From: an uncultured Eubacteriaceae bacterium | Lineage (GTDB): Bacteria > Bacillota > Clostridia > Peptostreptococcales > Anaerovoracaceae | Direction of reading: 5' to 3' | NCBI GenBank assembly: GCA_903789635.1 | Contig: CAIFEY010000003.1 | Coordinates: 48,228-112,227, forward strand | DNA length: 64,000 bases | Shown here: positions 19,436-28,800 of the stretch, piece by piece | Position numbering within the stretch: position 1 is the stretch's first letter | How the letters are laid out: the number at the start of each line of letters is the position of its first letter | Translations under genes and position numbers: made by a program | Notes under the pieces: model-generated | What the model was told of the DNA's origin: nothing | The model's database searches: none | The model's input: only the letters and a program-made list of their open reading frames with translations

Positions 19436-21109
19436 TTACGACTTCTTATATGTATCGGATGCCGTATCCGGTGTGATTGTCTTCTCCCAGTTCCATGTAC
19501 TGACTGTTCGGTACGGATCGAAGAAAACAGGTGAACCGGAAGATTGGAGTTTCTTTACCGTCGTCAGTGAGTACGTCTTATAGCAAATGCAGTAATAAGG
19601 GACGTCCTGACTCAGGTCACTCTTCAGTTTCTGATAAACTGTCTTCTGGCTCGCGGCGCTTCTGGATTGTTCAAGTTGTTCAACCTCACTTGCGACCGCT
19701 TTATTATAATAACTCAATTCATTACCCTTGTCAAACATTTTTTTCAGGTTATATGTTTTATCGAAGAGGTAACCTCCCATCAGCAGGTCAAAGCTGCCGC
19801 TCTCCCGGTCTGCGTCGTAGGAATCCTGCGTCTCCGCCTTCACGGTCACGTTGATTCCGATGTTCTTCAGCTCGGACGCGACGCTCTGCGCCGCCTCTGC
19901 CCGTCTGGAATCGTCCTTGTTTACGAGCAGGGTCAGGTCGACGTGATTTCCCTTCTTATCCTCCAGCAGGCCGTCCTGGTCGGTGTCGGAGTAGCCCGCC
20001 CTGCGCAGCATCAGGATTGCCTTTGACTGGTTGTAGACATAGTTATCCTTCTTATTGCTGGTTCCTAAGAATCCAGGGAAGTAGATCGAATCCGACTGGA
20101 CGCAGGTCGAGCCGAAGTCGTTATCGATCAGCTGCCGGCAGTCGATCGCATAGCAGATCGCCTGGCGCACGGAACGCTTCTTCAGGAAGTCGTTCTTGAA
20201 GCTGAAGGCCAGGTATTCCGCCTCAGACGAGGTGACCTTCCTGCTCTTCAGGCTCTTATCCTTCGCATCCTCGAACGCGCCCTGAGATGTATCCAGGAAT
20301 CCCGTGATTGCATCCGTCGTGACGAGTCCAGAGACGTTGTCCTGGTTCGGCAGGCGGCGGAAATGGATGGAATTGGTCGCCTTGTCACCGTAATAGTAGC
20401 TGTTCGGCTTAAGGACGATCGACATCCTCGCGCTGTCCACGCTGGACACCTTATACTGGCCGCTTCCGACCGGCTTCCAGCTGTCGCCGCTGCCGTAGTC
20501 CGACGAATCGACGATCGGGAAGATCAGGTTGTCCAGCGCCGCGTCGCTGGCCTTCTTGAACGTGATCGTGACGTTCCTGCCGCTTCCGCTGACGGAATCG
20601 ATCTTGCTCGCGTAGGCGTAGTATGGGCTCGAGGAACCCGCCTTCTTGATCTGGGAGACCGTGTACTCGACGTCCGTCTCGTTCAGGGCGTCGCCGTTGC
20701 TGAACTTCGCCGATCTCAAGGTCATCGTGACCTTCCCCTCGGTCGGATGGACCGAGTAGGTCTGAACCAGGTCCTTCTCGATGTTCAGGCCGCTGTCCAG
20801 GCGGAACAGGCTGCTGCAGATCAGCTGCGCGATGTAGTACGTGTCCGTGTCCTTTGACGACAGCACCCTCATCGAACGGATCCGGCTCATCGGCAGATAC
20901 ACCGTGCTCGTCTTCTCGTAGGTGCTCTTCACCTCCGCCTGCTTTCCGGCACTCGCCGAGGTACTGTCGTCCGACGGGGTGTAAAAGTGATTGATCAGCG
21001 ATCCCAGCACGACCATGATGATGATCACCGCCGCGATGACGAGGACCATGTGGTCGCGCACGTAGTCCACGATCCGATAAAAAATATTGTCCTTAGAAGG
21101 TTCGATCAT
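19436..21109 (-). CDS. Membrane-anchored peptide/nickel-type ABC substrate-binding protein (SBP family 5), orphan
   Basis: A 557-residue extracytoplasmic solute-binding protein of the OppA/DppA family: it shows VQTYSVHPTEGKVTMTLR, KFSNGDALNETDVEYT and VRQAICYAIDCRQL. It is not a lipoprotein; it has no lipobox and is instead tethered by one transmembrane helix at residues 20-42. No ABC permease or ATPase gene is nearby. It overlaps coaE by 17 bases and so looks translated from the polA-coaE transcript. The ligand is unknown. It may serve a remote transporter or act as a surface sensor. Confidence 0.85.
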   Translation of the reverse strand: MIEPSKDNIFYRIVDYVRDHMVLVIAAVIIIMVVLGSLINHFYTPSDDSTSASAGKQAEVKSTYEKTSTVYLPMSRIRSMRVLSSKDTDTYYIAQLICSSLFRLDSGLNIEKDLVQTYSVHPTEGKVTMTLRSAKFSNGDALNETDVEYTVSQIKKAGSSSPYYAYASKIDSVSGSGRNVTITFKKASDAALDNLIFPIVDSSDYGSGDSWKPVGSGQYKVSSVDSARMSIVLKPNSYYYGDKATNSIHFRRLPNQDNVSGLVTTDAITGFLDTSQGAFEDAKDKSLKSRKVTSSEAEYLAFSFKNDFLKKRSVRQAICYAIDCRQLIDNDFGSTCVQSDSIYFPGFLGTSNKKDNYVYNQSKAILMLRRAGYSDTDQDGLLEDKKGNHVDLTLLVNKDDSRRAEAAQSVASELKNIGINVTVKAETQDSYDADRESGSFDLLMGGYLFDKTYNLKKMFDKGNELSYYNKAVASEVEQLEQSRSAASQKTVYQKLKSDLSQDVPYYCICYKTYSLTTVKKLQSSGSPVFFDPYRTVSTWNWEKTITPDTASDTYKKS

Positions 21110-21695
21110 ATTTCTTCAGGAGCGCATCCACCGTTCGGTGCAGCTCCTCCACTCCTCTCGAATTATCCACGATCTCATCCGACCGCTCCGCTTTCTCTTT
21201 CTCCGGCATCTGGCTCCGCATCCTGCTCCTGACCTGCTCAGGGGTCGCACCGTCGCGTGCCATTACCCGCTTAAGACGCACGTCGTCGTCCGCCGTGACG
21301 AACCAGACCGCGTCGCAGATATCCTCCGATCCCGTCTCGAACAGGAGCGGAATATCGAGAAAGATTATACCACAATTTCCCTTTTCGCGGTAACCTGTGA
21401 TCCATTTCAGCGATGCCTCGCGCACCTTCATCGTGACGATCTCCCTGAGCCTCGCGTTCTTCTCAGGGTCGGCAAAGACGACGTCCGCAAGCTTCTTCCT
21501 GTCCAGCACGCCTTTTCTGATGAGGATCTCCTCGCCAAAGTTCTCCGCGAGCTCGTCCACAACCGGGCTGCCGTCACTCGTCATGTCCCTGGACACCGCG
21601 TCCGCATCAAACACCGGATACCCCAGAGAAGCGATGTAGCCGGACACGGTCGATTTCCCCGCGCCGATCCCGCCGGTAATTCCTATGATCTTCAT
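21093..21695 (-). CDS. coaE: Dephospho-CoA kinase
   Basis: Last step of coenzyme A synthesis: phosphorylates the ribose 3'-OH of dephospho-CoA. The P-loop is GGIGAGKST, followed by FDADAVSRDM and LDIPLLFETG, all typical of CoaE. The ATG at 21695 gives 200 residues and has a GGAGGG site 7 bases upstream; an earlier GTG codon in frame is less likely. The gene follows polA on the same strand, a common pairing, and overlaps the next gene. Confidence 0.96.
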   Translation of the reverse strand: MKIIGITGGIGAGKSTVSGYIASLGYPVFDADAVSRDMTSDGSPVVDELAENFGEEILIRKGVLDRKKLADVVFADPEKNARLREIVTMKVREASLKWITGYREKGNCGIIFLDIPLLFETGSEDICDAVWFVTADDDVRLKRVMARDGATPEQVRSRMRSQMPEKEKAERSDEIVDNSRGVEELHRTVDALLKKYDRTF

Positions 21696-21833
21696 ATTTT
21701 GTCCCTCCAACACTCTGCGTAATCACGCGTCCCCGCCGCCGAAGGCGAACAATCGCCCCGGGCGGAAGAGCCTCCGCCTCCTTCTGAAATCATTACCGCC
21801 AGCCGGCTGCACCGGTTCCAAAGGCAGCTCCTG

Positions 21834-24491
21834 CTAGTCCTTCAGCTCGTACCAGGACGTGCCCTCGTTGCGGTCGCACAGAAGCGCGACCTTCAGGCTC
21901 GCCGCGCTCTCCATGTTGCGCTGCAGCAGCTCCTCGACCTCGCTCTGCTCGTCCGGGCTGGTCTGGATGATCAGCTCGTCGTGGATCTGCAGGATCAGGC
22001 GCGACTTCATGTTTCGTTCGCGGAGCTCCTTCTCCACGCGGATCATCGCGATCTTGATGATGTCCGCCGCGGTGCCCTGGATCGGGCTGTTCATCGCCAG
22101 GCGCTCGCCCAGCTGGCGGCTCATGTAATTCCTGGACTTGATCTCGCGGATGTAGCGGCGGCGTCCGAACAGCGTCTCGGAATAGCCCTTCTCGCGGCAC
22201 TGCTCCACGCAGGCATCCATGAAGACCTTGACCTTCGGGTGCTTGCTGAAGTAGTCCTGGATGTATTTCTCGGCCTCCTTCCGGGAGACGTGGATCTCCT
22301 CCGAGAGCCCGAAGCTGCTCATGCCGTAGATGACGCCGAAATTGACGGCCTTGGCGCGGCTTCTGTCAAGGCTCGTGACCTCGTCGTACTCCTTGTTGAA
22401 CACGCGTGCCGCGGTCGTCCGGTGAATGTCCTCGCCCTCGTTGAACGCGCGGATCAGGTTCTCGTCACCGGACAGGTGCGCGAGGATCCTGAGCTCGATC
22501 TGGGAGTAGTCGGCGCCGACCAGCAGCCCGCCCTCGTCCGCGACGAACGCGCGGCGCAGCTGGCGCCCGATGTCCGTTCTGACCGGGATGTTCTGCAGGT
22601 TCGGCTCGGTGCAGCTCAGCCTTCCCGTCGCAGCGACCGTCTGCTGGAAGTGCGCGCGGATCCTGCCGTCGGATCCGATCAGCGGCGTCAGGCCTTCGAC
22701 GTACGTGCTCCTGAGCTTGGTCAGGGTGCGGTACTCCAGGACCAGGGAGACGATCGGGTAATCCTTCTCCAGCTTCTTCAGGACGTCCGCGTTCGTGCTG
22801 TAGCCGCGCTTGGTCTTCTTGCCCGCCGGCAGGTTCAGCTTCTCGAACAGAACCTCCCCGAGCTGCTGCGGGGAGTTGATGTTGAACTCCTCTCCGGCCA
22901 GAGTATAGATCGCCGACTCGAGCTCATCGATCTTGCCCTCGAGCGACTCGCCGATCTCATTCAGGACTTCGGCATCCGTGCGGATTCCGGTGACCTCCAT
23001 CTGGGCGAGCACACGGATCAGCGGAAACTCGATCTCCTCCGCCAGTGTCCGCTCCTTCTCCTCGTCCAGCTTAGGCTCCTGGACGTCCCTGAGGCTCCTC
23101 GCCGCGTCGAGCGCGGACCTTCCGTATTCCGCCCAGTCCTCGTCTACGCCCTCCTGGAACATCGTGATCTGCTTCTGCTTCTTCAGGAGCTCCTTTCCGT
23201 CCGGCAGCGTGACCTGCAGGAATTCCAGCGCGAGCGCCGACAGAAAGTAGTCCTTCCTCGACGGGTCCAGCACGTACTGGGCGACCGCCGTGTCGTACGA
23301 GGTGCTGAAGTTCTTAAGGCCTCTCATCATCAGCGGGTAGTAGGAGCGGATCAGGTCGTGGCCGCAGAAGCGGAAGTTCTTCCCGTTCAGAATCTCTACG
23401 AGCTTCTCTTCTAGGGAAGCGTCAACGCAGAAGTACTGGTTCTCCGCCATCAGCGCGATCATCGTGTCCGCCGGCATGCGGACGTGGTCGTCGTTTCCGA
23501 TGACCATGACCCAGACCTCGGAACCGTCCTCGAGTGAAGAAACCGCAGAGAGCTGCTCCTCCGAAGTGATCATGTGCGTCTCGTACGTCCGCTCCGGTCT
23601 GCCCTCGGTCTCCAGCATGCCGCGGTCCGCCAGCCTCTTCAGGAACGTCTTCAACTCGAGCTCCTGGAAGAGCTCCGTCAGCTGCGGGATGTCCGGCTCG
23701 CCCAACTTCAGGTCCTTCTTGATGTCCACGTCGAGCGGAACGTTCCGGACGATCTCCGCGAGCCGCCTGCTCATGACGGCCTGCTGGACGTTGTCCTCGA
23801 CCTTCTCGCGAAGCTTGGCACCCTTGATCTCCTCGGTGTGCGCGAGCAGGTTGTCGATGCTGCCGAACTGCTTCATCAGCTTAAGCCCCGTCACCTTGCC
23901 GACACCCGGGATTCCCGGGATGTTGTCCGAGCTGTCGCCCATCAGACCCTTCAGGTCGATGAACTGGCGCGGCGTCAGGCCGTACTCCTCCATCATCTTC
24001 TTATCGTCGTACAGGTCGAACTCCGAGATCCCCTTCTTGGTGATCATGACCTTGGTCTTGTCGGAAGCGAGCTGCAGCGCGTCGCGGTCTCCCGTGATAA
24101 TCAGCGGAAACAGTCCCTCCTCCTCGGCCTCTTTAGAAATCGTCCCAAGGATGTCGTCCGCCTCGAACCCGTCGATCTCCAGATTCTTGATATCCATCGC
24201 AGACAGGATCCGCTTCATGTAAGGCAGCTCCATCGCGAGCTCCGCAGGCATGGACTTGCGCCCCGCCTTATATGCGTCGTAGCTCTTGTGGCGGAAGGTC
24301 GGCGTCTTCCTGTCCCAGGCGACCGCCGCGTATCCCGGTTCATATTCATCCAGTATTTTCCAGAGCATATTCAAGAACCCGAAAATACCCCGCGTATAAA
24401 CTCCGTCCGCAGTGATCATCGGCCGCTGCATCGCATAGTACGCGCGGTTGATCAGGCTGTTTCCGTCAATGATCACGATTCTGTCTTCCAT
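21834..24491 (-). CDS. polA: DNA polymerase I, proofreading domain degenerate
   Basis: Repair and Okazaki-fragment polymerase of about 885 residues; start ATG at 24491 with a GGGAG site. The N-terminal 5'-nuclease domain is intact (IDGNSLINRAYYA, GFEADDILGT, SDNIPGIPGVG). The middle domain lacks the DxE motif of the 3'-5' exonuclease (VDASLEEKLVEIL lies where the active site would be), so it probably does not proofread, as in Bacillus PolA. The polymerase domain has DYSQIELRILAHLS, KAVNFGVIYGMS and QIHDELI. It lies downstream of the likely 6S RNA gene. Confidence 0.96.
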   Translation of the reverse strand: MEDRIVIIDGNSLINRAYYAMQRPMITADGVYTRGIFGFLNMLWKILDEYEPGYAAVAWDRKTPTFRHKSYDAYKAGRKSMPAELAMELPYMKRILSAMDIKNLEIDGFEADDILGTISKEAEEEGLFPLIITGDRDALQLASDKTKVMITKKGISEFDLYDDKKMMEEYGLTPRQFIDLKGLMGDSSDNIPGIPGVGKVTGLKLMKQFGSIDNLLAHTEEIKGAKLREKVEDNVQQAVMSRRLAEIVRNVPLDVDIKKDLKLGEPDIPQLTELFQELELKTFLKRLADRGMLETEGRPERTYETHMITSEEQLSAVSSLEDGSEVWVMVIGNDDHVRMPADTMIALMAENQYFCVDASLEEKLVEILNGKNFRFCGHDLIRSYYPLMMRGLKNFSTSYDTAVAQYVLDPSRKDYFLSALALEFLQVTLPDGKELLKKQKQITMFQEGVDEDWAEYGRSALDAARSLRDVQEPKLDEEKERTLAEEIEFPLIRVLAQMEVTGIRTDAEVLNEIGESLEGKIDELESAIYTLAGEEFNINSPQQLGEVLFEKLNLPAGKKTKRGYSTNADVLKKLEKDYPIVSLVLEYRTLTKLRSTYVEGLTPLIGSDGRIRAHFQQTVAATGRLSCTEPNLQNIPVRTDIGRQLRRAFVADEGGLLVGADYSQIELRILAHLSGDENLIRAFNEGEDIHRTTAARVFNKEYDEVTSLDRSRAKAVNFGVIYGMSSFGLSEEIHVSRKEAEKYIQDYFSKHPKVKVFMDACVEQCREKGYSETLFGRRRYIREIKSRNYMSRQLGERLAMNSPIQGTAADIIKIAMIRVEKELRERNMKSRLILQIHDELIIQTSPDEQSEVEELLQRNMESAASLKVALLCDRNEGTSWYELKD

Positions 24492-24523
24492 TAACCTTCT
24501 CCCATCTGGCATTTTATGACAAT

Positions 24524-24703
24524 AGAAAAACCCGGAGGCACCGTCAGAGCTTAATTGACGCCTATCAAATATGATAGGTGGGTACCCTGCTTCAGCTTTC
24601 CACAGTCCGTATAGGATACGGCGGAGCGGTCCGAAGAAGACTCCGGGTTCCCGTTTAAGTGCTGTAGGTTCAATTAAATGCTCTAAACGTATGTTCCAGG
24701 CTC
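24524..24703 (-). ncRNA. ssrS: Stand-alone structured RNA, probably 6S RNA
   Basis: About 180 noncoding bases between yebC and polA have their own strong promoter and end in an intrinsic terminator. The long-range closing helix (24529-24537 with 24641-24649, 9 bp plus wobbles) encloses further hairpins: CCGTAT/ATACGG, and CCTATCA/TGATAGG preceded by CCCACC. A single-stranded middle region lies between them. Length, an autonomous transcription unit and the CCCACC-hairpin arrangement resemble 6S RNA, which binds housekeeping RNA polymerase. The first 60 or so bases form a separate helix (CGTTTA/TAAACG), which is less typical. A covariance-model scan would decide; a polA leader element is the alternative. 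Confidence 0.55.
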
Positions 24704-24709
24704 ACACCT

Positions 24710-24738
24710 ATTATATCGCATGTGCCCGTTATATTCAA
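24710..24738 (-). promoter_or_regulatory. Promoter of the 6S-like RNA
   Basis: Minus-strand -35 TTGAAT (24733-24738) and perfect -10 TATAAT (24710-24715), spacer 17 bases. Transcription would start near 24703. Confidence 0.8.
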
Positions 24739-24768
24739 CCGGTAATCAAGATAAGGACAGTGCGATGT

Positions 24769-24797
24769 AAAACAAGAGCACTGAATATTCAGTGCTC
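24769..24797 (-). terminator. Intrinsic terminator downstream of yebC
   Basis: A perfect 22-base palindrome (GAGCACTGAAT and its complement, 24776-24797) is followed on the minus strand by TTGTTTT. It separates yebC from the RNA gene. Confidence 0.78.
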
Positions 24798-24919
24798 CCG
24801 TAATTTCCCATAATTGCTGTATTTCTCTTGTATTTCGGCAAAGGCGAGACTTAACACCTTCCTACTCGGACAAAAAGAAATGCAAATATATTCCAGTTTT
24901 ACCTGCTGGATTCGCTCAG

Positions 24920-25651
24920 TTACAGCTCGATGCTGTCCAGATCGACCGCGCAGTTCGTGTGGACCTTCTGAACGTCCTCGTTGTCCTCCAGGACATCGAC
25001 GAGCTTCTTCAGCTTCTTCAGGTCCTTCTCGTCCGGCGTGCTCTCCATGGACGGAACCTGCTCGATATCAGACTCTACGAGCTCGTATCCGGCCTTTCTC
25101 AGCGCGTCGTCGACGTCGTTGTAAGCGGCTGGCTCTGTCTGGATCTCGTAGCTGTCCTCATTATTGATCATGTCGTCTGCGCCGGCTTCCAGTGCCGTCT
25201 CCATCAGAGAATCCTCATCGATGTCGTCAGACTTCTCGATGACGATGATGCCCTTTCTGGAGAACATGTAGGATACGCATCCCGGTGTTCCGACATTTCC
25301 GCCATGCTTATCGAAAGTGGACTTCACTGCGGAAGTCGTACGATTGGTATTGTCCGTCAGGCACTCTACGATGATGGCAACTCCGCCTGCACCGTAACCC
25401 TCGAACTGCAGGGACTCGTAGTTGACGCCCTCGAGCTCTCCGGTTCCCTTCTTAATCGCTCTCTCAATATTGTTGTTCGGCATACTGATGCCCTTGGCTT
25501 TTTCAATAGCAGTACGCAGTCCGGCGTTGTATTCCGGATCTCCTCCGTCCCTTGCTGCTACAGTGATCATCTTCGCGTACTTTGTGAATAAAGCTGCGCG
25601 CTTGGAATCCTGCGCCGCCTTTCTGCCTGCTATCGTTCCGTGTCTTCCCAT
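24920..25651 (-). CDS. yebC: YebC/PmpR-family protein
   Basis: A 243-residue member of the YebC/TACO1 family, with the family start MGRHGTIAGRK-AQDSKRAALFTK and the block YEGYGAGG-like QFEGYGAGGVAIIVE. Members were first described as DNA-binding regulators; newer work links the family to relief of ribosome stalling at prolines, which would complement EF-P in this window. The gene stands alone between a strong promoter and a terminator. Its exact role here cannot be read from sequence. Confidence 0.95.
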   Translation of the reverse strand: MGRHGTIAGRKAAQDSKRAALFTKYAKMITVAARDGGDPEYNAGLRTAIEKAKGISMPNNNIERAIKKGTGELEGVNYESLQFEGYGAGGVAIIVECLTDNTNRTTSAVKSTFDKHGGNVGTPGCVSYMFSRKGIIVIEKSDDIDEDSLMETALEAGADDMINNEDSYEIQTEPAAYNDVDDALRKAGYELVESDIEQVPSMESTPDEKDLKKLKKLVDVLEDNEDVQKVHTNCAVDLDSIEL

Positions 25652-25712
25652 GGAGACGCCTCCTTCTACATTAATAAATCAAAAATCAGTTCATCGATAA
25701 AAGCACCGGATA

Positions 25713-25741
25713 ATTATACACCCGGATACACCGCCTTGCAA
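25713..25741 (-). promoter_or_regulatory. Promoter of yebC
   Basis: Minus-strand -35 TTGCAA (25736-25741) and perfect -10 TATAAT (25713-25718), spacer 17 bases. Confidence 0.8.
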
Positions 25742-25750
25742 GCGGGTCAT

Positions 25751-25848
25751 GGAAAAGGCCCGCCGGGCGGCTGTTCAGGCTCTCCCGGCAGGACCTGCAA
25801 ATTAACGGTATCCCGGGGCAGTTTTCCGCTTCCTGGCGCTGCCCCGGG
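25751..25848 (-). terminator. Two tandem terminator hairpins after the dehydratase activase gene
   Basis: The first hairpin pairs CCCGGGGCAG with CTGCCCCGGG (25812-25821 with 25839-25848). The second pairs 25757-25767 with 25784-25795 and is followed by TTTTCC on the minus strand. Together they separate the large gene upstream from yebC. Confidence 0.72.
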
Positions 25849-25861
25849 GTCGATTTTGTCC

Positions 25862-28800
25862 CTAAATCGCGTGCTGGTGGTGTTCCTCCCATACCGCATT
25901 GACGGCCTTCATCTCCGCCAGCGTCTTCTCGTTCCTGGCGCGTTCCTCGTCGGTCATGGACTCGTTGAGGTTCTTTCTCGCCGTGCTCATCATCAGCTTG
26001 ATTCGGTTCAGCTGGTTGACGGTGCTCGCGCCCGGGTCGTAGTCGATCGCCGCAACGTTCGCCTTAGGGTTCATCCTGCCGACCTGCTTCAGCATGCCCT
26101 TTCCGACCACGTGGTTCGGCAGGCATCCGAACGGCTGCAGGCAGACGATGTTCTCGACGCCGCTGTGGATCAGCTCGACCATCTCGCCGGTCAGGAGCCA
26201 GCCCTCGCCGCACTGGTTGCCGATGGACAGGATCTGGCTCGCAGACTCCGCCGTCTTCTCGATTCTCGCCGGCTCGCTGAAGTGGACGCTCTCGCGCAGT
26301 GCGGTGCGCATCGGATCACGCAGCCACTCGATCACCTGGATCGCGCGCTTGTTGATTTCCATATCCTTCCAGCTTCCGGAGAGGTACTCGTAGTTGTAAA
26401 TCTTGTTGTAGAAGCCGTAGAGGAAGAAGTCGAGCATGTCCAGCACGACCGCCTCTCCGCCCTCATGTTCGATCGTCTCGACGATCTGGTTGTTCGCGTT
26501 CGGGTGGTACTTGACCAGGATCTCTCCGACGACGCCGACCTTAGGCTTCTTCACGTCGCGGCGCTCCACCTGGTCGAACTCGCGGACCATCTCGCGGACG
26601 TTCCGCTTGAAGACCTTCCTGCTGTAGTGCAGGGAGTTCTCGACGATGCGGTCGAACCAGCTGTCGAGCAGTTTCTCGGCCGTTCCCGGGTTCTTCTCGT
26701 ACGGACGCGTCGCGTACAGCAGGCGCATCGCGAGGTCGCCGTAGGAGACCGCGACGCCGAGCTGGGTCAGCATCTTAGGCGTGACCTTGAAGCCCGGGTT
26801 CTTCTCGAGGCCGACGTAGTTGAAGGAGACGACCGGGACCTGGCCCATGTGCAGGTCGTTCAGCGCCTTCCTCAGCAGGGAGACATAGTTGCTGGCCCTG
26901 CAGCCGCCGCCCGTCTGCGACATGAAGACCGCCGTGTGGTCCAGGTCGTACTTGCCCGATTTCAGGGCGGAGATGATCTGGCCGAGCGTGACGATCGTCG
27001 GGTAGCAGGCGTCGTTGTTGATGTACTTCAGTCCCTCTTCCACCGCGTTCTCGTCGACGGACGGGAGCAGCACGCCGTGATAGCCGTAGGACTTCAGCAG
27101 CGGCTCGAAGTACTGGAAGTGGATCGGCGACATCTGCGGGATCAGGATCGTGTAGTCCTTCATGTCCTTGGTGAAGACCGTCCTCTCGAACGGTTTGCTC
27201 TCCTTGATGCCCTCGATTCCGCTCTTGTCGCGCTCCTCGATCGCGGCCTTCAGCGAACGGATACGGATCTTGGCGGATCCCAGGTTGCTGACCTCGTCGA
27301 TCTTCAGGACGGTGTAGAGCTTGTTATGCTGCTCCAGGATCTCCTCGACCTCGTCGGTCGTGACCGCGTCCACGCCGCAGCCGAACGAGTTCAGCTGGAC
27401 GATGTCGACGTCGTCGTTCTCCCCCGCGAACTCCGCAGCCTTGTACAGGCGGGAATGGTAGACCCACTGGTCCAGGACCCTGATCGGGCGGTCCAGGTGG
27501 GCTTTGTCCGCGACGGAGTCCTCCGTGAGGACAACAAAGTCGAAGGAGCTGATCATCTTATCGATGCCGTGGTTGATCTCCGGGTCGACGTGATACGGGC
27601 GGCCGCTGAGCACGATGCACTTCTTCTTATGGTCACGCGCGTACTTCAGCGCGTAGGCGCCCTGCTTCCTGACGTCGTCCTTGAAGCGGATCTGCTCCTG
27701 GCGGGCCTTGCGCACCGCCTCGGTGATCTCGCGCTCCGGGATGTGGAAGCGCTCGAGCTCCCTGTTCAGCGCCCTGGTCAGGCGCGCGTCGTCGTCGTAA
27801 GGCAGGAACGGGTGCATGAAGCGGACCATGTTCTCGCGGAACACGTCGTCCATGTTGTTCGCAATGACCTCCGGATACGTCGCTACGACCGGGCAGTTGT
27901 AGTGGTTTGCGGCTTCCTTGTCCTCGACCTGCTCAAAGTTGATGCACGGGTAGAAGATGAACTTGTAGCCGTGATCGACGAGCCACTGGATGTGGCCGTG
28001 GACCAGCTTGGCCGGGTAGCACGCCGTATCGGAGGAGATCGTCTCGATTCCCTGCTCGTAGATGCTCTTGTTCGAGAGCGGGCTCAGCTCCACGCGGAAG
28101 CCCAGCTCGGTGAAGAAGCGGTACCAGAACGGGTAGTCCTCGTACATGTTCAGCACCCTCGGGATCGCGACGGTTCCGCGCTTGGCATCGAACTCGGACA
28201 GCGGGCGGTACTGGAACAGCCTCTTCAGCTTGTACTGGTACAGATTCGGCAGTCCGCTTCCGTCCGGGTTTCCGCCGGCGCCCTTCTCGCAGCGGTTTCC
28301 GGTGATGAACCTGGATCCGTCGCTGAAGCGGTTGATCGTCAGCAGACACTGGTTCTCGCAGCCGTGGCAGCGTCCGTTGGAATGCTTGACCTCGAACGCC
28401 TTCAGCTCATTCTCGTCCAGGATGGACGAACGCGTGCCGTCGACGTAGTTCTCCTGCGCGATGATCGCGCAGCCGTAGGCACCCATGAGTCCTGCGATGT
28501 CCGGGCGGATCGCGTTCTTTCCGACGATCTCCTCGAACGCGCGCAGGACCGCGTCGTTCATGAACGTTCCGCCCTGCACGACGATGTGGTCTCCGGTCTC
28601 GTCCGGGTTCCTTAATTTAATAACCTTATACAGTGCGTTTTTAATGACAGAGTAAGAGAGTCCGGCGGAGATGTCCCCGATGGATGCACCCTCCTTCTGC
28701 GCCTGCTTGACCTTGGAGTTCATGAAGACCGTGCAGCGGCTGCCCAGATCGACCGGGCTCTGGCTGTACAGCGCCTCCTTGGCGAACGCGCGCGTGTCCA

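Noticed and set aside
25640..28615. A 991-codon plus-strand open frame opposite the large activase gene
   Set aside because: It is the antisense shadow of a GC-rich gene with clear family motifs on the minus strand; its translation is Val/Asp/Leu/Arg-rich with no recognisable domain.
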